From Aurantimonas marina (GTDB lineage: Bacteria; Pseudomonadota; Alphaproteobacteria; Rhizobiales; Rhizobiaceae), in the NCBI RefSeq assembly GCF_017183135.1, contig NZ_JADDXW010000011.1, forward strand, positions 79,436-143,435: 64,000 nucleotides of DNA, read 5' to 3'. The notes beneath the pieces were generated by a model. It made no database searches. It was given only the letters and a program-made list of their open reading frames with translations, and was not told the origin of the DNA. Position 1 is the stretch's first letter. Each line of letters begins with the position of its first letter. This document shows, one piece after another, positions 1 to 7,396 of this stretch. A program made the translations under genes and the position numbers.

Positions 1-2
1 TT

Positions 3-239
3 GGCGCTCCCTCGACCCAATGGTGGACGGAACTGTCGAGCGCCATCGCCGGCGGCCTCACCTTCGCGACCATCCTAACGCTCGTGCTCACGCCCGCCCT
101 TCTGATGCTCGGCGAAAGCCTCAGCGCGTGGGTGAAGCGGCGACGCGGCATCGATGCACCGAGCCCGCTGCGCGGCGATCCGCTGGCCGGCGCCGCGGCG
201 AACGAGCCGCGACCGATCGCCACGGCTCCAGCCGAGTGA
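3..239 (+). CDS. RND efflux transporter, C-terminal fragment
   Basis: The last 78 residues of a protein whose start lies outside the window. The reading frame opens with a W-W-x-E-L segment followed by an alanine/glycine-rich helix, G-L-T-F-A-T, and a hydrophobic stretch ending P-A-L-L-M-L. This is the usual last transmembrane helix of AcrB/HAE-type RND pumps, which export drugs or metals by proton exchange in the inner membrane. A charged, alanine-rich cytoplasmic tail of about 35 residues follows and the frame stops with TGA. The substrate cannot be judged from this fragment. Confidence 0.75.
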   Translation, partial: GAPSTQWWTELSSAIAGGLTFATILTLVLTPALLMLGESLSAWVKRRRGIDAPSPLRGDPLAGAAANEPRPIATAPAE

Positions 240-383
240 TCAGTAGAGCCAGCGCACCATCACCGCAGTAGTCACCGGAGACATCGTTTTGACGATGTCG
301 GTGACAACGAAGGGCGCGGCTCCGGCAAGAGGCTCTGACCGTCGAACGGCGACGCCGGCCTGATGATCACGCCGCACGCACGA

Positions 384-415
384 CAAAAAAAGGCCGGAGC
401 AATGCTCCGGCCTTT
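384..415 (-). terminator. Intrinsic terminator of the pyrimidine operon
   Basis: A perfect stem of at least 10 bp (391-400 pairing with 404-413) with a 3-base loop. Read on the minus strand it is followed by a run of seven T. It lies 27 bases beyond the stop of the substrate-binding protein gene, so it probably ends the long leftward operon. Confidence 0.85.
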
Positions 416-441
416 GTTAAATAAAGGAGGCTGCGGCGCCC

Positions 442-1440
442 TTATTGCATGTCCTTCATCTTGTCGGTCACGACGCTCGACCAAGCGCCTTCCGGCTGCT
501 TGGTGATGACCGGGTCCGAGCCGCCGCCCATCAGCACCTCGACCGTGTTCTCGGCTGAGGCCGTGTCGAGTGTGCCGTCCGAGCCATCGACGAGCTTGTT
601 GATCTCACCGACCATGCGCTTCTGGTGTTCCTCGGTCTGGGCGCCGGTCATGTCGTTGTCGAGAACGATACCAGCTGCCTCTTCCGGGTTCTCGGCGGCG
701 TATTCCCAGCCCTTCATCGACGCTTTGACGAAGCGGGCGAGCTTGTCGACCATCGCCGGATCGTTCAGCGATTCCTCGAGCACGTAGAGCCCGTCCTCCA
801 GTGTCGCGACGCCCTGGTCCTCGTATTTGAACACCGTCAGTTCTTCTTCGGGGATTCCCGCGTCGATCACCTGCCAATACTCATTGTAGGTCATCGTCGA
901 GATGCAATCGGCCTGCTTCTGGATCAGCGGGTCGACGTTGAAGCCCTGCTTGATGACCGTGACGCCGTCGGGGCCGCCCTCGGTGGACAGGCCGAGCTTC
1001 GACATCCAGGACAGGAACGGATACTCGTTACCGGAGAACCAGACGCCAAGGGTCTTGCCCTTGAAATCCTCCGGCTTCTCGATGCCGGTCTCTTTGCGGC
1101 AGGTCAGCTCCATGCCCGACTTCTTGAACGGCTGGGCGATATTGACGAGCGGCAGCCCCTTCTCGCGGGCCGCCAGCGCCGCAGGCATCCAGTCGACGAT
1201 GACGTCGGCGCCGCCGCCGGCGATCACCTGCTCGGGCGCGATGTCCGGGCCGCCGGGCTTGATCGTCACATCGAGACCGGCCTCTTCGTAGAAGCCCTTT
1301 TCCTTGGCGACGTAATAGCCGGCGAACTGGCCCTGGGTCACCCATTTGAGCTGCAGGGTCAGCGCGTCCTGCGCCATCGTCGGTCCGGTGAAACCCAGAC
1401 CCGCGAGCGCGATCACCACGCCTGCCAGAAGCTTCCTCAT
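442..1440 (-). CDS. ABC transporter substrate-binding protein (NMT1/THI5-like)
   Basis: A 332-residue periplasmic binding protein. The signal peptide is clear: basic start, hydrophobic core and a probable cut after the alanine near residue 23. The mature part begins with the L-K-W-V-T-Q-x-Q-F-A-G-Y-Y-V-A-K-x-K-G-F-Y pattern of the NMT1/THI5 family, whose members bind pyrimidine-like or related small ligands. It is the last gene of a leftward operon with two permeases, an ATPase and the reductive pyrimidine pathway. A pyrimidine or pyrimidine-derived ligand is therefore inferred, not proven. No thiamine genes are nearby, which argues against a thiamine-precursor role. Confidence 0.88.
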   Translation of the reverse strand: MRKLLAGVVIALAGLGFTGPTMAQDALTLQLKWVTQGQFAGYYVAKEKGFYEEAGLDVTIKPGGPDIAPEQVIAGGGADVIVDWMPAALAAREKGLPLVNIAQPFKKSGMELTCRKETGIEKPEDFKGKTLGVWFSGNEYPFLSWMSKLGLSTEGGPDGVTVIKQGFNVDPLIQKQADCISTMTYNEYWQVIDAGIPEEELTVFKYEDQGVATLEDGLYVLEESLNDPAMVDKLARFVKASMKGWEYAAENPEEAAGIVLDNDMTGAQTEEHQKRMVGEINKLVDGSDGTLDTASAENTVEVLMGGGSDPVITKQPEGAWSSVVTDKMKDMQ

Positions 1441-1473
1441 CTGCCTTCTCCCTTTGTTGTTTTATGTTGAAGC

Positions 1474-2448
1474 CTACCCCTTGCGGTAGGACGGATGCCA
1501 GAAAGTCGCGGCCCGCTCGGCGACGGAGAGAAGGCCGTAGGTCAACGAACCGGCGAGCGCGGCGACGGCGATCTCGGCCCAGACCATGTCGGTGTTCATC
1601 CGGCCGATCTCGGCCGAGATGCGAAAGCCCATGCCGACGATCGGCGTGCCGAAGAATTCCGCCACGATCGCGCCGATCAGCGCCAGCGTCGAGTTGATCT
1701 TCAGGGCATTGAAGATGAAAGGCAACGCCGCCGGCAGCCGCAGCTTGACGAGGCTCTGAATGGAGCTCGCCCCATAAGTGCGCATCAGGTCGCGCTCCAT
1801 GGCGCCCGCGGCGTTGAGTCCGGCGACAGTGTTCACCAGCATCGGGAAGAAGGTCATGACGACGACCACGGCAGCCTTGGACGGCCAGTCGAAGCCGAAC
1901 CACATCACCATGATCGGCGCGACGCCGACGATCGGCAGCGCCGAGACGAGATTGCCGATCGGCAGCAAGCCGCGTTTGAGGAAGGGCGAGCGGTCGATCA
2001 GCACCGCGACCAAGAAGCCCGAGCCGCAGCCGAGCGCATAGCCGGCGACGACCGCCTTCAGATAGGTCTGGACGAAATCCGCCCACAGGATCGACAGGGA
2101 ATTCGCGATTCGGACGCCGATATCCGACGGCGCCGGCAGCAGCACGCTCGGCACCGCGAGCCCGCGCACCATGAACTCCCACAGGAGCAGCAGCGTCACG
2201 CCGAACACCAGCGGAATCAGGACGCCAAGAACCGTTCGCGCGACACGGCCCTGCGGCTCCAACGCGGCAAGTTTCACCGTCAACCGCCAGGATAACAGCC
2301 AGAAAGCGACGATGACGGCCGCCAGCGCCAGCCCGCGCTGCCCGGCTTCCAGCAGCGCCAGCGCCGCAAGTGCCGTGGCGCCGGCAAGCGTCGCCATCAG
2401 GGCGGTCGCGGCCGACCAGAAGCTGCCGAGGAGCCGTGCCCCACTCAC
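1474..2448 (-). CDS. ABC transporter permease (BPD type), distal gene
   Basis: A 324-residue inner-membrane permease with several hydrophobic helices and the cytoplasmic EAA-type loop (R-T-Y-G-A-S-S, about 50 residues before the last helices) that contacts the ATPase. The N-terminus has two extra helices compared with six-helix SsuC/TauC-type permeases. The start chosen is the GTG at 2448, which overlaps the stop of the upstream permease by four bases (GTGA) and suggests coupled translation. The two permeases probably form a heterodimer serving the binding protein encoded just downstream. Confidence 0.85.
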   Translation of the reverse strand: MSGARLLGSFWSAATALMATLAGATALAALALLEAGQRGLALAAVIVAFWLLSWRLTVKLAALEPQGRVARTVLGVLIPLVFGVTLLLLWEFMVRGLAVPSVLLPAPSDIGVRIANSLSILWADFVQTYLKAVVAGYALGCGSGFLVAVLIDRSPFLKRGLLPIGNLVSALPIVGVAPIMVMWFGFDWPSKAAVVVVMTFFPMLVNTVAGLNAAGAMERDLMRTYGASSIQSLVKLRLPAALPFIFNALKINSTLALIGAIVAEFFGTPIVGMGFRISAEIGRMNTDMVWAEIAVAALAGSLTYGLLSVAERAATFWHPSYRKG

Positions 2449-3392
2449 GACCGCGCGCCCATGCGCCTGAGCGAGGCGCGCTCGCCGACTCCGACGAGCC
2501 AGACCAGAACGCCGGCCATGACCGCGGCGGCGACCAGAGCCGACCAGATCTGGATAGTCTGGCCGTAATAGGACCCGGCCAGAAGCCGCGCCCCGAGTCC
2601 GGCGACCGCGCCGGTCGGTAATTCGCCGACGATGGCACCGACGAGAGCGGCGGCGACCGCCACCTTCATCGAGGTGAACAGGAACGGCATCGACGCCGGC
2701 CAGCGGAGCTTCGCCAAAATCTGCGGCCGGCTCGCCGAATAGGTGTGCATCAGGTCGAGCAGCATGGCGTCGGGCGAGCGCAGCCCCTTCACCATGCCCA
2801 CAGTGACCGGGAAGAATGACAGATAGGTCGAGATGATCGCCTTCGGCAAAAGCCCCTGCACGCCGACAGCGTTGAGTACGACGATGATCATCGGCGCGAT
2901 GGCGAGGATCGGGATTGTCTGCGAGGTGATGATCCAAGGCATCAGGCTCTTGTCGAGCGTGCGCGAATGGAGAATGCCGACGGCGAGTGCCACGCCCAGC
3001 GCGGTGCCGATGACGAAGCCGAGGAGGGTCGAGGACAGGGTGACCCAGGCATGAAACAGCAGCGATCGCGGGGATGTCGGTTTCACGAGAACCGTCGATT
3101 TCCAGATTTCCGCGACGATCTGGTGCGGCGCCGGCAGGATCGGCCGCTCGGCGCTCCACGTCGCCGCGATCGTGTCGGCGATACCGTAGGCCTCGCCGGC
3201 GCGATCGAGCTTGTCGGTCTCGGTCTGCCAGTTCATGCCGATGGCGGCGAGATACCAGATCGCTAAAATCGCCGCGACAACGCTGAGGACCGGCACGGCG
3301 CGGCCCTCGACCATGCGCCGGCTGAGCCGCCGCAGCGGACCGGCATAGCCGATCGCGGCGCCTGGCTCGGCGATGCGGGTGGGCGCGGTCAT
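2445..3392 (-). CDS. ABC transporter permease (BPD type), proximal gene
   Basis: A 315-residue permease of the nitrate/sulfonate/pyrimidine-precursor class. After a short charged N-terminus come about six transmembrane helices, with an EAA-like loop (H-T-Y-S-A-S-R-P-Q-I) before the last two. It overlaps the following permease by four bases. It lies 31 bases after a four-helix membrane protein that separates it from the ATPase, an unusual layout for this transporter class. Confidence 0.87.
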   Translation of the reverse strand: MTAPTRIAEPGAAIGYAGPLRRLSRRMVEGRAVPVLSVVAAILAIWYLAAIGMNWQTETDKLDRAGEAYGIADTIAATWSAERPILPAPHQIVAEIWKSTVLVKPTSPRSLLFHAWVTLSSTLLGFVIGTALGVALAVGILHSRTLDKSLMPWIITSQTIPILAIAPMIIVVLNAVGVQGLLPKAIISTYLSFFPVTVGMVKGLRSPDAMLLDLMHTYSASRPQILAKLRWPASMPFLFTSMKVAVAAALVGAIVGELPTGAVAGLGARLLAGSYYGQTIQIWSALVAAAVMAGVLVWLVGVGERASLRRMGARS

Positions 3393-3423
3393 GGGACTGT
3401 CGGTCCGTATGAACGATCCGGCC

Positions 3424-3789
3424 TCATCGCGAAGACGGCCAGACCATCAGAGTAAAGGCTGCTATTCCGAGTATCATCCCGATCACCTGCGGCAGGGGCG
3501 GGCGCTCGCCGAAGACCGTGACCGCGACGATATTGATCAAGACGAGCTGCGCGATCGCGGAAGCCGAAATCGCGACACCTAGGCCGCTCTCGCGCATCAA
3601 TCGGATCATCATCAGATTGCCGAGGGTGTAGAGCGAAAGTGCGAAGATCAGCACCGCGAGCGAATTCGTCGACACATAGTAACGCGACGCCGAGGCCGCG
3701 GCGAGGAAAACCGACACCACGCCGAATAACCAGACCGTCGCGGTGCCGCTCACTGCCCATACCTGCCCCACCTGCCGATACCGCAACAC
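3424..3789 (-). CDS. Small four-helix EamA/SMR-like membrane protein
   Basis: A 121-residue protein, almost entirely hydrophobic, with about four transmembrane helices and a short conserved-looking acidic turn (F-G-E-R-P-P) before the last helix. That turn is typical of EamA or small multidrug resistance-type halves. It begins with GTG seven bases after the ATPase stop; a second GTG about 12 codons further in (V-S-G-T) is an alternative start. It sits inside an ABC importer operon and may act as an exporter, a dimeric permease or an accessory. The function is unknown and the family call comes from topology and the short motif only. Confidence 0.6.
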   Translation of the reverse strand: MLRYRQVGQVWAVSGTATVWLFGVVSVFLAAASASRYYVSTNSLAVLIFALSLYTLGNLMMIRLMRESGLGVAISASAIAQLVLINIVAVTVFGERPPLPQVIGMILGIAAFTLMVWPSSR

Positions 3790-3795
3790 TGGTCG

Positions 3796-4674
3796 TCAGT
3801 CATAGCCGTGCCCTGCCCTCAGACCCTCGCGCACCCGGTGGGCGATCGCGAGAAATTCTGGCGTGTCGCGGATTTCCAGCGGCCGGTCCGGGCCGAGGTC
3901 GCAATCGATCAACTCGTGGATGCGGCCCGGGCGCGGGCTCATCACGACAATGCGGGTCGACAGGAACACCGCCTCCGGGATCGAATGGGTGACGAAGACG
4001 ACGGTCTTTTGGGTCTTCGCCCAGAGTTTCAACAGCTCCTCGTTGAGATGGTCGCGAACGATCTCGTCGAGCGCGCCGAACGGTTCGTCCATCAACAGAA
4101 GATCCGGGTCGAAGGACAGCGCCCGCGCGATCGAGGCGCGCTGCTGCATGCCGCCGGACAATTGCCAGGGAAATTTGCCGCCGAAGCCGGACAGACCGAC
4201 GAGATCCAGATTGCTCGCGATCCGCCGCTGCCGGTCGGCCTTGTCGAAGCCCATGATCTCCAGCGGCAGCGCGATGTTCTTCTCGATGGTGCGCCAGGGA
4301 TAAAGCGCCGCCGCCTGGAAGACATAGCCATAGGCGCGCGCCTGCCGGGCCGCGTCCGACGTCATGCCGTTGACCGAGATCGTGCCGCCGGTCGGCTGTT
4401 CCAGATCGGCGATGACACGCAAGAGCGTGGTCTTGCCGCAGCCGGACGGGCCGATGAAGGAGACGAATTCGCCCTTGAAGATGTCGAGATCGATCGACGA
4501 CAGGGCATGAACGGGCATGTCGGCGGTCTCGAAGACGAGATCAAGGTCGCGGGCCTGAATGGCCGGCGCTCCGTGCAGTCCCCCTCCCCCTTGAGGGGAG
4601 GGGACAGGGGTGGGGGTCCCGATAAAAGTCGTCAATGTCTCAAGCCCAAAGCGATCAGAACCTCCTCTATGCAA
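3796..4674 (-). CDS. ABC transporter ATP-binding protein with repeat-derived N-terminus
   Basis: The 292-residue frame holds Walker A (G-P-S-G-C-G-K-T-T, residues 75-83), a Q-loop near 120, the signature L-S-G-G-M-Q-Q-R (172-179), Walker B ending M-D-E-P (195-198) and a switch histidine. It powers the adjacent importer. The first ~33 residues are odd: residues 19-33 (T-P-T-P-V-P-S-P-Q-G-G-G-G) are the translation of a GC-rich repeat. No ATG, GTG or TTG lies between that repeat and the first beta strand, so the real start must lie in or beyond the repeat. The TTG at 4635, overlapping the stop of the DUF559 gene, is the main alternative and gives 279 residues. Confidence 0.85.
   Translation of the reverse strand: MHRGGSDRFGLETLTTFIGTPTPVPSPQGGGGLHGAPAIQARDLDLVFETADMPVHALSSIDLDIFKGEFVSFIGPSGCGKTTLLRVIADLEQPTGGTISVNGMTSDAARQARAYGYVFQAAALYPWRTIEKNIALPLEIMGFDKADRQRRIASNLDLVGLSGFGGKFPWQLSGGMQQRASIARALSFDPDLLLMDEPFGALDEIVRDHLNEELLKLWAKTQKTVVFVTHSIPEAVFLSTRIVVMSPRPGRIHELIDCDLGPDRPLEIRDTPEFLAIAHRVREGLRAGHGYD
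4579..4617 (-). repeat. GC-rich palindromic repeat, copy A
   Basis: On the minus strand this reads a C-rich block (A-C5-A-C4-T), then C4-T-C4, then a TCAA turn and G5-A-G5, so the second half can fold as a hairpin. It matches copy B at 5005-5042 except for two substituted bases and one G length difference. It is translated as the P-T-P-V-P-S-P-Q-G-G-G stretch of the ATPase frame. Confidence 0.85.
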
Positions 4675-5000
4675 CCGTCGAGATCAGTGTCGATCTCGCC
4701 GGTATTGAAGCGCAAGACACGATATCCTTGTCGTTTCAACCAAGCGTCGCGGATCGCATCTCGCGCGAAACGTTCGGGTTCGAAGTGAAATTCTCCATCG
4801 ACTTCCACTATCAGACGAGCCGAATGTATCGCGAAATCCGGGACGTAGGGACCGATAGGCACCTGTTTTCGCGCGTGAATCCCATAAAGCTTTCGGAATG
4901 ACTTCAACTCGTTCCAGAGGCGTTTCTCGCCTTCGGTCATCGTCTTGCGAAGTCGCCTGGCCCTTCGGATCAAAGGCGGGTCGACACGGGTTGGCGACAT
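4632..5000 (-). CDS. DUF559 family endonuclease-like protein
   Basis: A 122-residue protein with the DUF559 layout. An N-terminal basic helix (R-A-R-R-L-R-K) leads into T-E-G-E-K-R-L-W-N-E-L. The Vsr/PD-(D/E)XK-like core follows, with P-D-F then L-I-V-E-V-D-G on the next strand, and then R-D-A-W-L-K-R-Q-G-Y-R-V-L-R-F. These resemble restriction-type nuclease folds; the substrate is unknown. The ATG at 5000 is chosen. A GTG at 5012 would run into the flanking repeat. The gene lies exactly between two inverted repeats within the pyrimidine operon. Confidence 0.82.
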   Translation of the reverse strand: MSPTRVDPPLIRRARRLRKTMTEGEKRLWNELKSFRKLYGIHARKQVPIGPYVPDFAIHSARLIVEVDGEFHFEPERFARDAIRDAWLKRQGYRVLRFNTGEIDTDLDGCIEEVLIALGLRH

Positions 5001-5004
5001 TCTT

Positions 5005-5042
5005 ACCCCCACCCCTAGCCCCTCCCCTCAAGGGGGAGGGGA
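5005..5042 (+). repeat. GC-rich palindromic repeat, copy B
   Basis: The inverted partner of copy A. It starts four bases upstream of the ATG of the DUF559 gene and ends 45 bases short of the dihydropyrimidinase stop. The C4-T-C4 and G5-A-G4 arms around TCAA can form a hairpin. Confidence 0.85.
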
Positions 5043-5087
5043 ACTGGCTTGCGGCCGGCACGCAAACCTGGCGCATCTGCTTTCAAA

Positions 5088-6536
5088 TCAAACCCCCGCC
5101 GGAATGCCCGTGCGCTCTACCTTGCGCGGCGCGGTGAGTTCCTTCCAGGTCGACAGCGCCCTGGCGACCGGCGCGTTGGCGGGCCGCTCGATGAAGCGGC
5201 CGTCGCCGGTCGCGGCGCGCACGTCGCCCTCCTTGTAGGCAAGCCGGCCGCGCGAAAAGCTCATCACCGGCAGGCCGGTCACCTCGATGCCCTCGAAGAC
5301 GTTGTATTCGATCGCCGATTTCTGGGTCTTGGCCGAAATCGTCTTGGTCGCGGCCGGATCCCAGACGATGATGTCGGCATCGGCGCCGGGCAGGATCGCG
5401 CCTTTCTTCGGATAGATGTTGAGGATCTTGGCGATGTTGGTCGAGGTGACGGCGACGAACTCGTTCATGGTCAAGCGACCGGTTCTGACCCCCTTGGTCC
5501 ACAGCACCGGCAGCCGGTCCTCCAGCCCGCCCGTGCCGTTCGGGATCTTGGTGAAGTCGCCGACGCCCATGCGCTTTTGCTCATCGCTGAAGGCGCAATG
5601 GTCGGTCGCGACCACCTGCAGCGAGCCAGCCGCCAGCCCCGCCCAGAGCGAATCCTGATGCATCCTGTTGCGGAAGGGCGGTGACATCACCCGGCGCGCC
5701 GCATGCTGCCAGTCCGGGTTGAAATATTCGCTCTCGTCGAGGGTGAGATGCTGGATCAACGGCTCGCCGAAGACCCGCATCCCCTTTTGCCGCGCCCGGC
5801 GGATCGCCTCATGGGCCTGCTCGCAGGACGTGTGGACGACATAGAGCGGCACACCGGCCTGGTCGGCGATCATGATGGCGCGATTGACCGCCTCGCCCTC
5901 GACCTCGGGCGGGCGCGAATAGGCATGGCCTTCCGGCCCGTTATTGCCCTCGGCCATGAGTTTTTGCTGCAGGAAGGCGACGACGTCGCCATTCTCGGCA
6001 TGGACCAGCGGCATCGCGCCGAGTTCGGCGCAGCGCGAGAAGGAGGCGAACATCTCATCGTCGTTCACCATCAGCGCGCCCTTGTAGGCCATGAAGTGCT
6101 TGAAGGTGTTGATGCCTTGGCTGACGACCTTCGGCATCTCGTCGAAGACCTGTTCGCCCCACCAGGTGATCGCCATGTGGAAGGAATAGTCGGTGCGCGC
6201 CTTGCCGGCTTTCTGGTACCAGGTCTGCAGCGCGTCGATGAGCCCCTGCCCCGGTCCCGGCAGGCAGAAGTCGACCGTCATCGTGGTGCCGCCGGCCAGC
6301 GCCGCCGCCGTGCCGCTATCGAAATCGTCGGCCGAGAACGTGCCCATGAAGGGCATTTCCATATGAGTGTGCGGGTCGATGCCGCCCGGCATGACATAGG
6401 CGCCGGAGGCGTCGATCACCTCGTCGCCATCCAGATCCGGCCCCACATCGACGATCTTGTCGCCGTCGATCAGGACGTCGGCCTTCCAGGTGCGGTCGGC
6501 GGTGACGACGGTACCGTTCTTGATGACGATGGTCAT
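5088..6536 (-). CDS. hydA: Dihydropyrimidinase
   Basis: A 482-residue amidohydrolase of the cyclic amidase family. It hydrolyses dihydrouracil or dihydrothymine to the N-carbamoyl-beta-amino acid. The zinc ligand motif (D-P-H-T-H, near residues 56-60), the lysine expected to be carbamylated (F-M-A-Y-K-G), later histidines in V-H-A-E-N-G and V-H-T-S, and the closing D-A-D-I-I-V-W-D-P are all visible. Its ATG overlaps the stop of the upstream HhH-like gene (ATGA). The sequence just upstream is A-rich with no strong Shine-Dalgarno, so translation is probably coupled. Pathway neighbours are the ureidopropionase-type hydrolase and aminotransferase upstream and preTA at 14-17 kb. Confidence 0.95.
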   Translation of the reverse strand: MTIVIKNGTVVTADRTWKADVLIDGDKIVDVGPDLDGDEVIDASGAYVMPGGIDPHTHMEMPFMGTFSADDFDSGTAAALAGGTTMTVDFCLPGPGQGLIDALQTWYQKAGKARTDYSFHMAITWWGEQVFDEMPKVVSQGINTFKHFMAYKGALMVNDDEMFASFSRCAELGAMPLVHAENGDVVAFLQQKLMAEGNNGPEGHAYSRPPEVEGEAVNRAIMIADQAGVPLYVVHTSCEQAHEAIRRARQKGMRVFGEPLIQHLTLDESEYFNPDWQHAARRVMSPPFRNRMHQDSLWAGLAAGSLQVVATDHCAFSDEQKRMGVGDFTKIPNGTGGLEDRLPVLWTKGVRTGRLTMNEFVAVTSTNIAKILNIYPKKGAILPGADADIIVWDPAATKTISAKTQKSAIEYNVFEGIEVTGLPVMSFSRGRLAYKEGDVRAATGDGRFIERPANAPVARALSTWKELTAPRKVERTGIPAGV

Positions 6537-7360
6537 TTTTTATTCTTTCTGCTTTGCTTTCGATGCTCCCGTTCGAAGTGCCAGATCACCAAATCCAGAT
6601 TTCCGGGTGAAACGTGGTGGTCTTCCGCAACAATCTTGAGCAATCGCACGGCATTAGCCGCGCTAACCTGCCTACCGAGCGCTCGGGACACGTATGAAAT
6701 GACCATCGTATCCCCTTTGATAAAGTCATCTCGCCCGCACAATAACAGGAAAAACTGAATGAGAGCCGGCCCAACTCCATGAACTTTCTCAAGCTCGCAG
6801 GCCATTTTTTCGATTTCGGACAGAGACATCCGCCCGATCACAGCGAGGTCCGCATTTCCCAATGCCTGCGAGATATCAAGGCATATGTCGGACTTAAGTC
6901 GCCCGCCAATCTTTTGCTTATTAAATACTACCTCTTCTTTCATTTCACCAAAAAATCTGGTAAAATCATTTAAGGTGAAATCCGCAACTTTTCCCTTCTT
7001 CGCCTTGGCATACGCCTCAAAGCGGTCGGTAACATTCATCCATGCAGTGTTATTTGCTTGTATAGAAAACACAGCACCGATTATTGCTCTCGCCACAGAA
7101 ACGGCTGGACGCCGCTTAGCGTTTGCCGCGCCAGCCAAAAGCTGATCGGTCTGTAGCGCACTACTTAATTCCTGCTGCTCGGCAGTGATCGCGAAATCGC
7201 GCTTGCGGTGTCCATGCTCGATAATTTGTCGCGCAAGGACAATCGCCTTTTTCTTCGCTTCGACGTAGTAACTCTCGGACACCCAGATTTCTTTAGGTCG
7301 ATATCCCAAGGACAGAAGTTTCCGACGCTCCACCTCGCTCAGTTCCTCTTGACTCTCCAT
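6533..7360 (-). CDS. HhH-GPD-like protein of unknown function, AT-rich insert
   Basis: A 275-residue protein I cannot assign to a named family. Residues 193-201 (V-H-G-V-G-P-A-L-I) fit a helix-hairpin-helix. About 16 residues on comes a G-D-T-M-V segment with an aspartate (D217) where base-excision glycosylases of the HhH-GPD fold keep their catalytic aspartate. The N-terminal half is helical and charged, and the C-terminus is strongly basic (R-K-Q-S-R-K-N-K-K). Base composition is far lower than its neighbours (22 of 60 G+C at 6901-6960), a sign of transfer. It starts 36 bases after the hydrolase gene and overlaps hydA by four bases. A DNA-repair or defence role is only a guess. Confidence 0.6.
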   Translation of the reverse strand: MESQEELSEVERRKLLSLGYRPKEIWVSESYYVEAKKKAIVLARQIIEHGHRKRDFAITAEQQELSSALQTDQLLAGAANAKRRPAVSVARAIIGAVFSIQANNTAWMNVTDRFEAYAKAKKGKVADFTLNDFTRFFGEMKEEVVFNKQKIGGRLKSDICLDISQALGNADLAVIGRMSLSEIEKMACELEKVHGVGPALIQFFLLLCGRDDFIKGDTMVISYVSRALGRQVSAANAVRLLKIVAEDHHVSPGNLDLVIWHFEREHRKQSRKNKK

Positions 7361-7396
7361 CTAAGGGTAACTCCCGGCTTCCAAACCTGCCCGATC

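Larger units (their letters stand above)
4579..5042. mobile_element. Putative mini-element: DUF559 gene between inverted repeats
   Basis: A 464-bp unit with near-identical GC-rich ends (4579-4617 and 5005-5042) in inverted orientation and one small endonuclease-like gene inside. It lies between the dihydropyrimidinase and ABC ATPase genes of a single operon and has supplied the start region of the ATPase frame. No transposase is present. Calling it mobile is an inference from the terminal repeats and the interrupted operon. Confidence 0.5.

Noticed and set aside
1441..1473. Thiamine-pyrophosphate riboswitch expected for a THI5-like binding protein
   Set aside because: The gap before the gene is 33 bases, far too short. 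The operon context points to pyrimidines instead.
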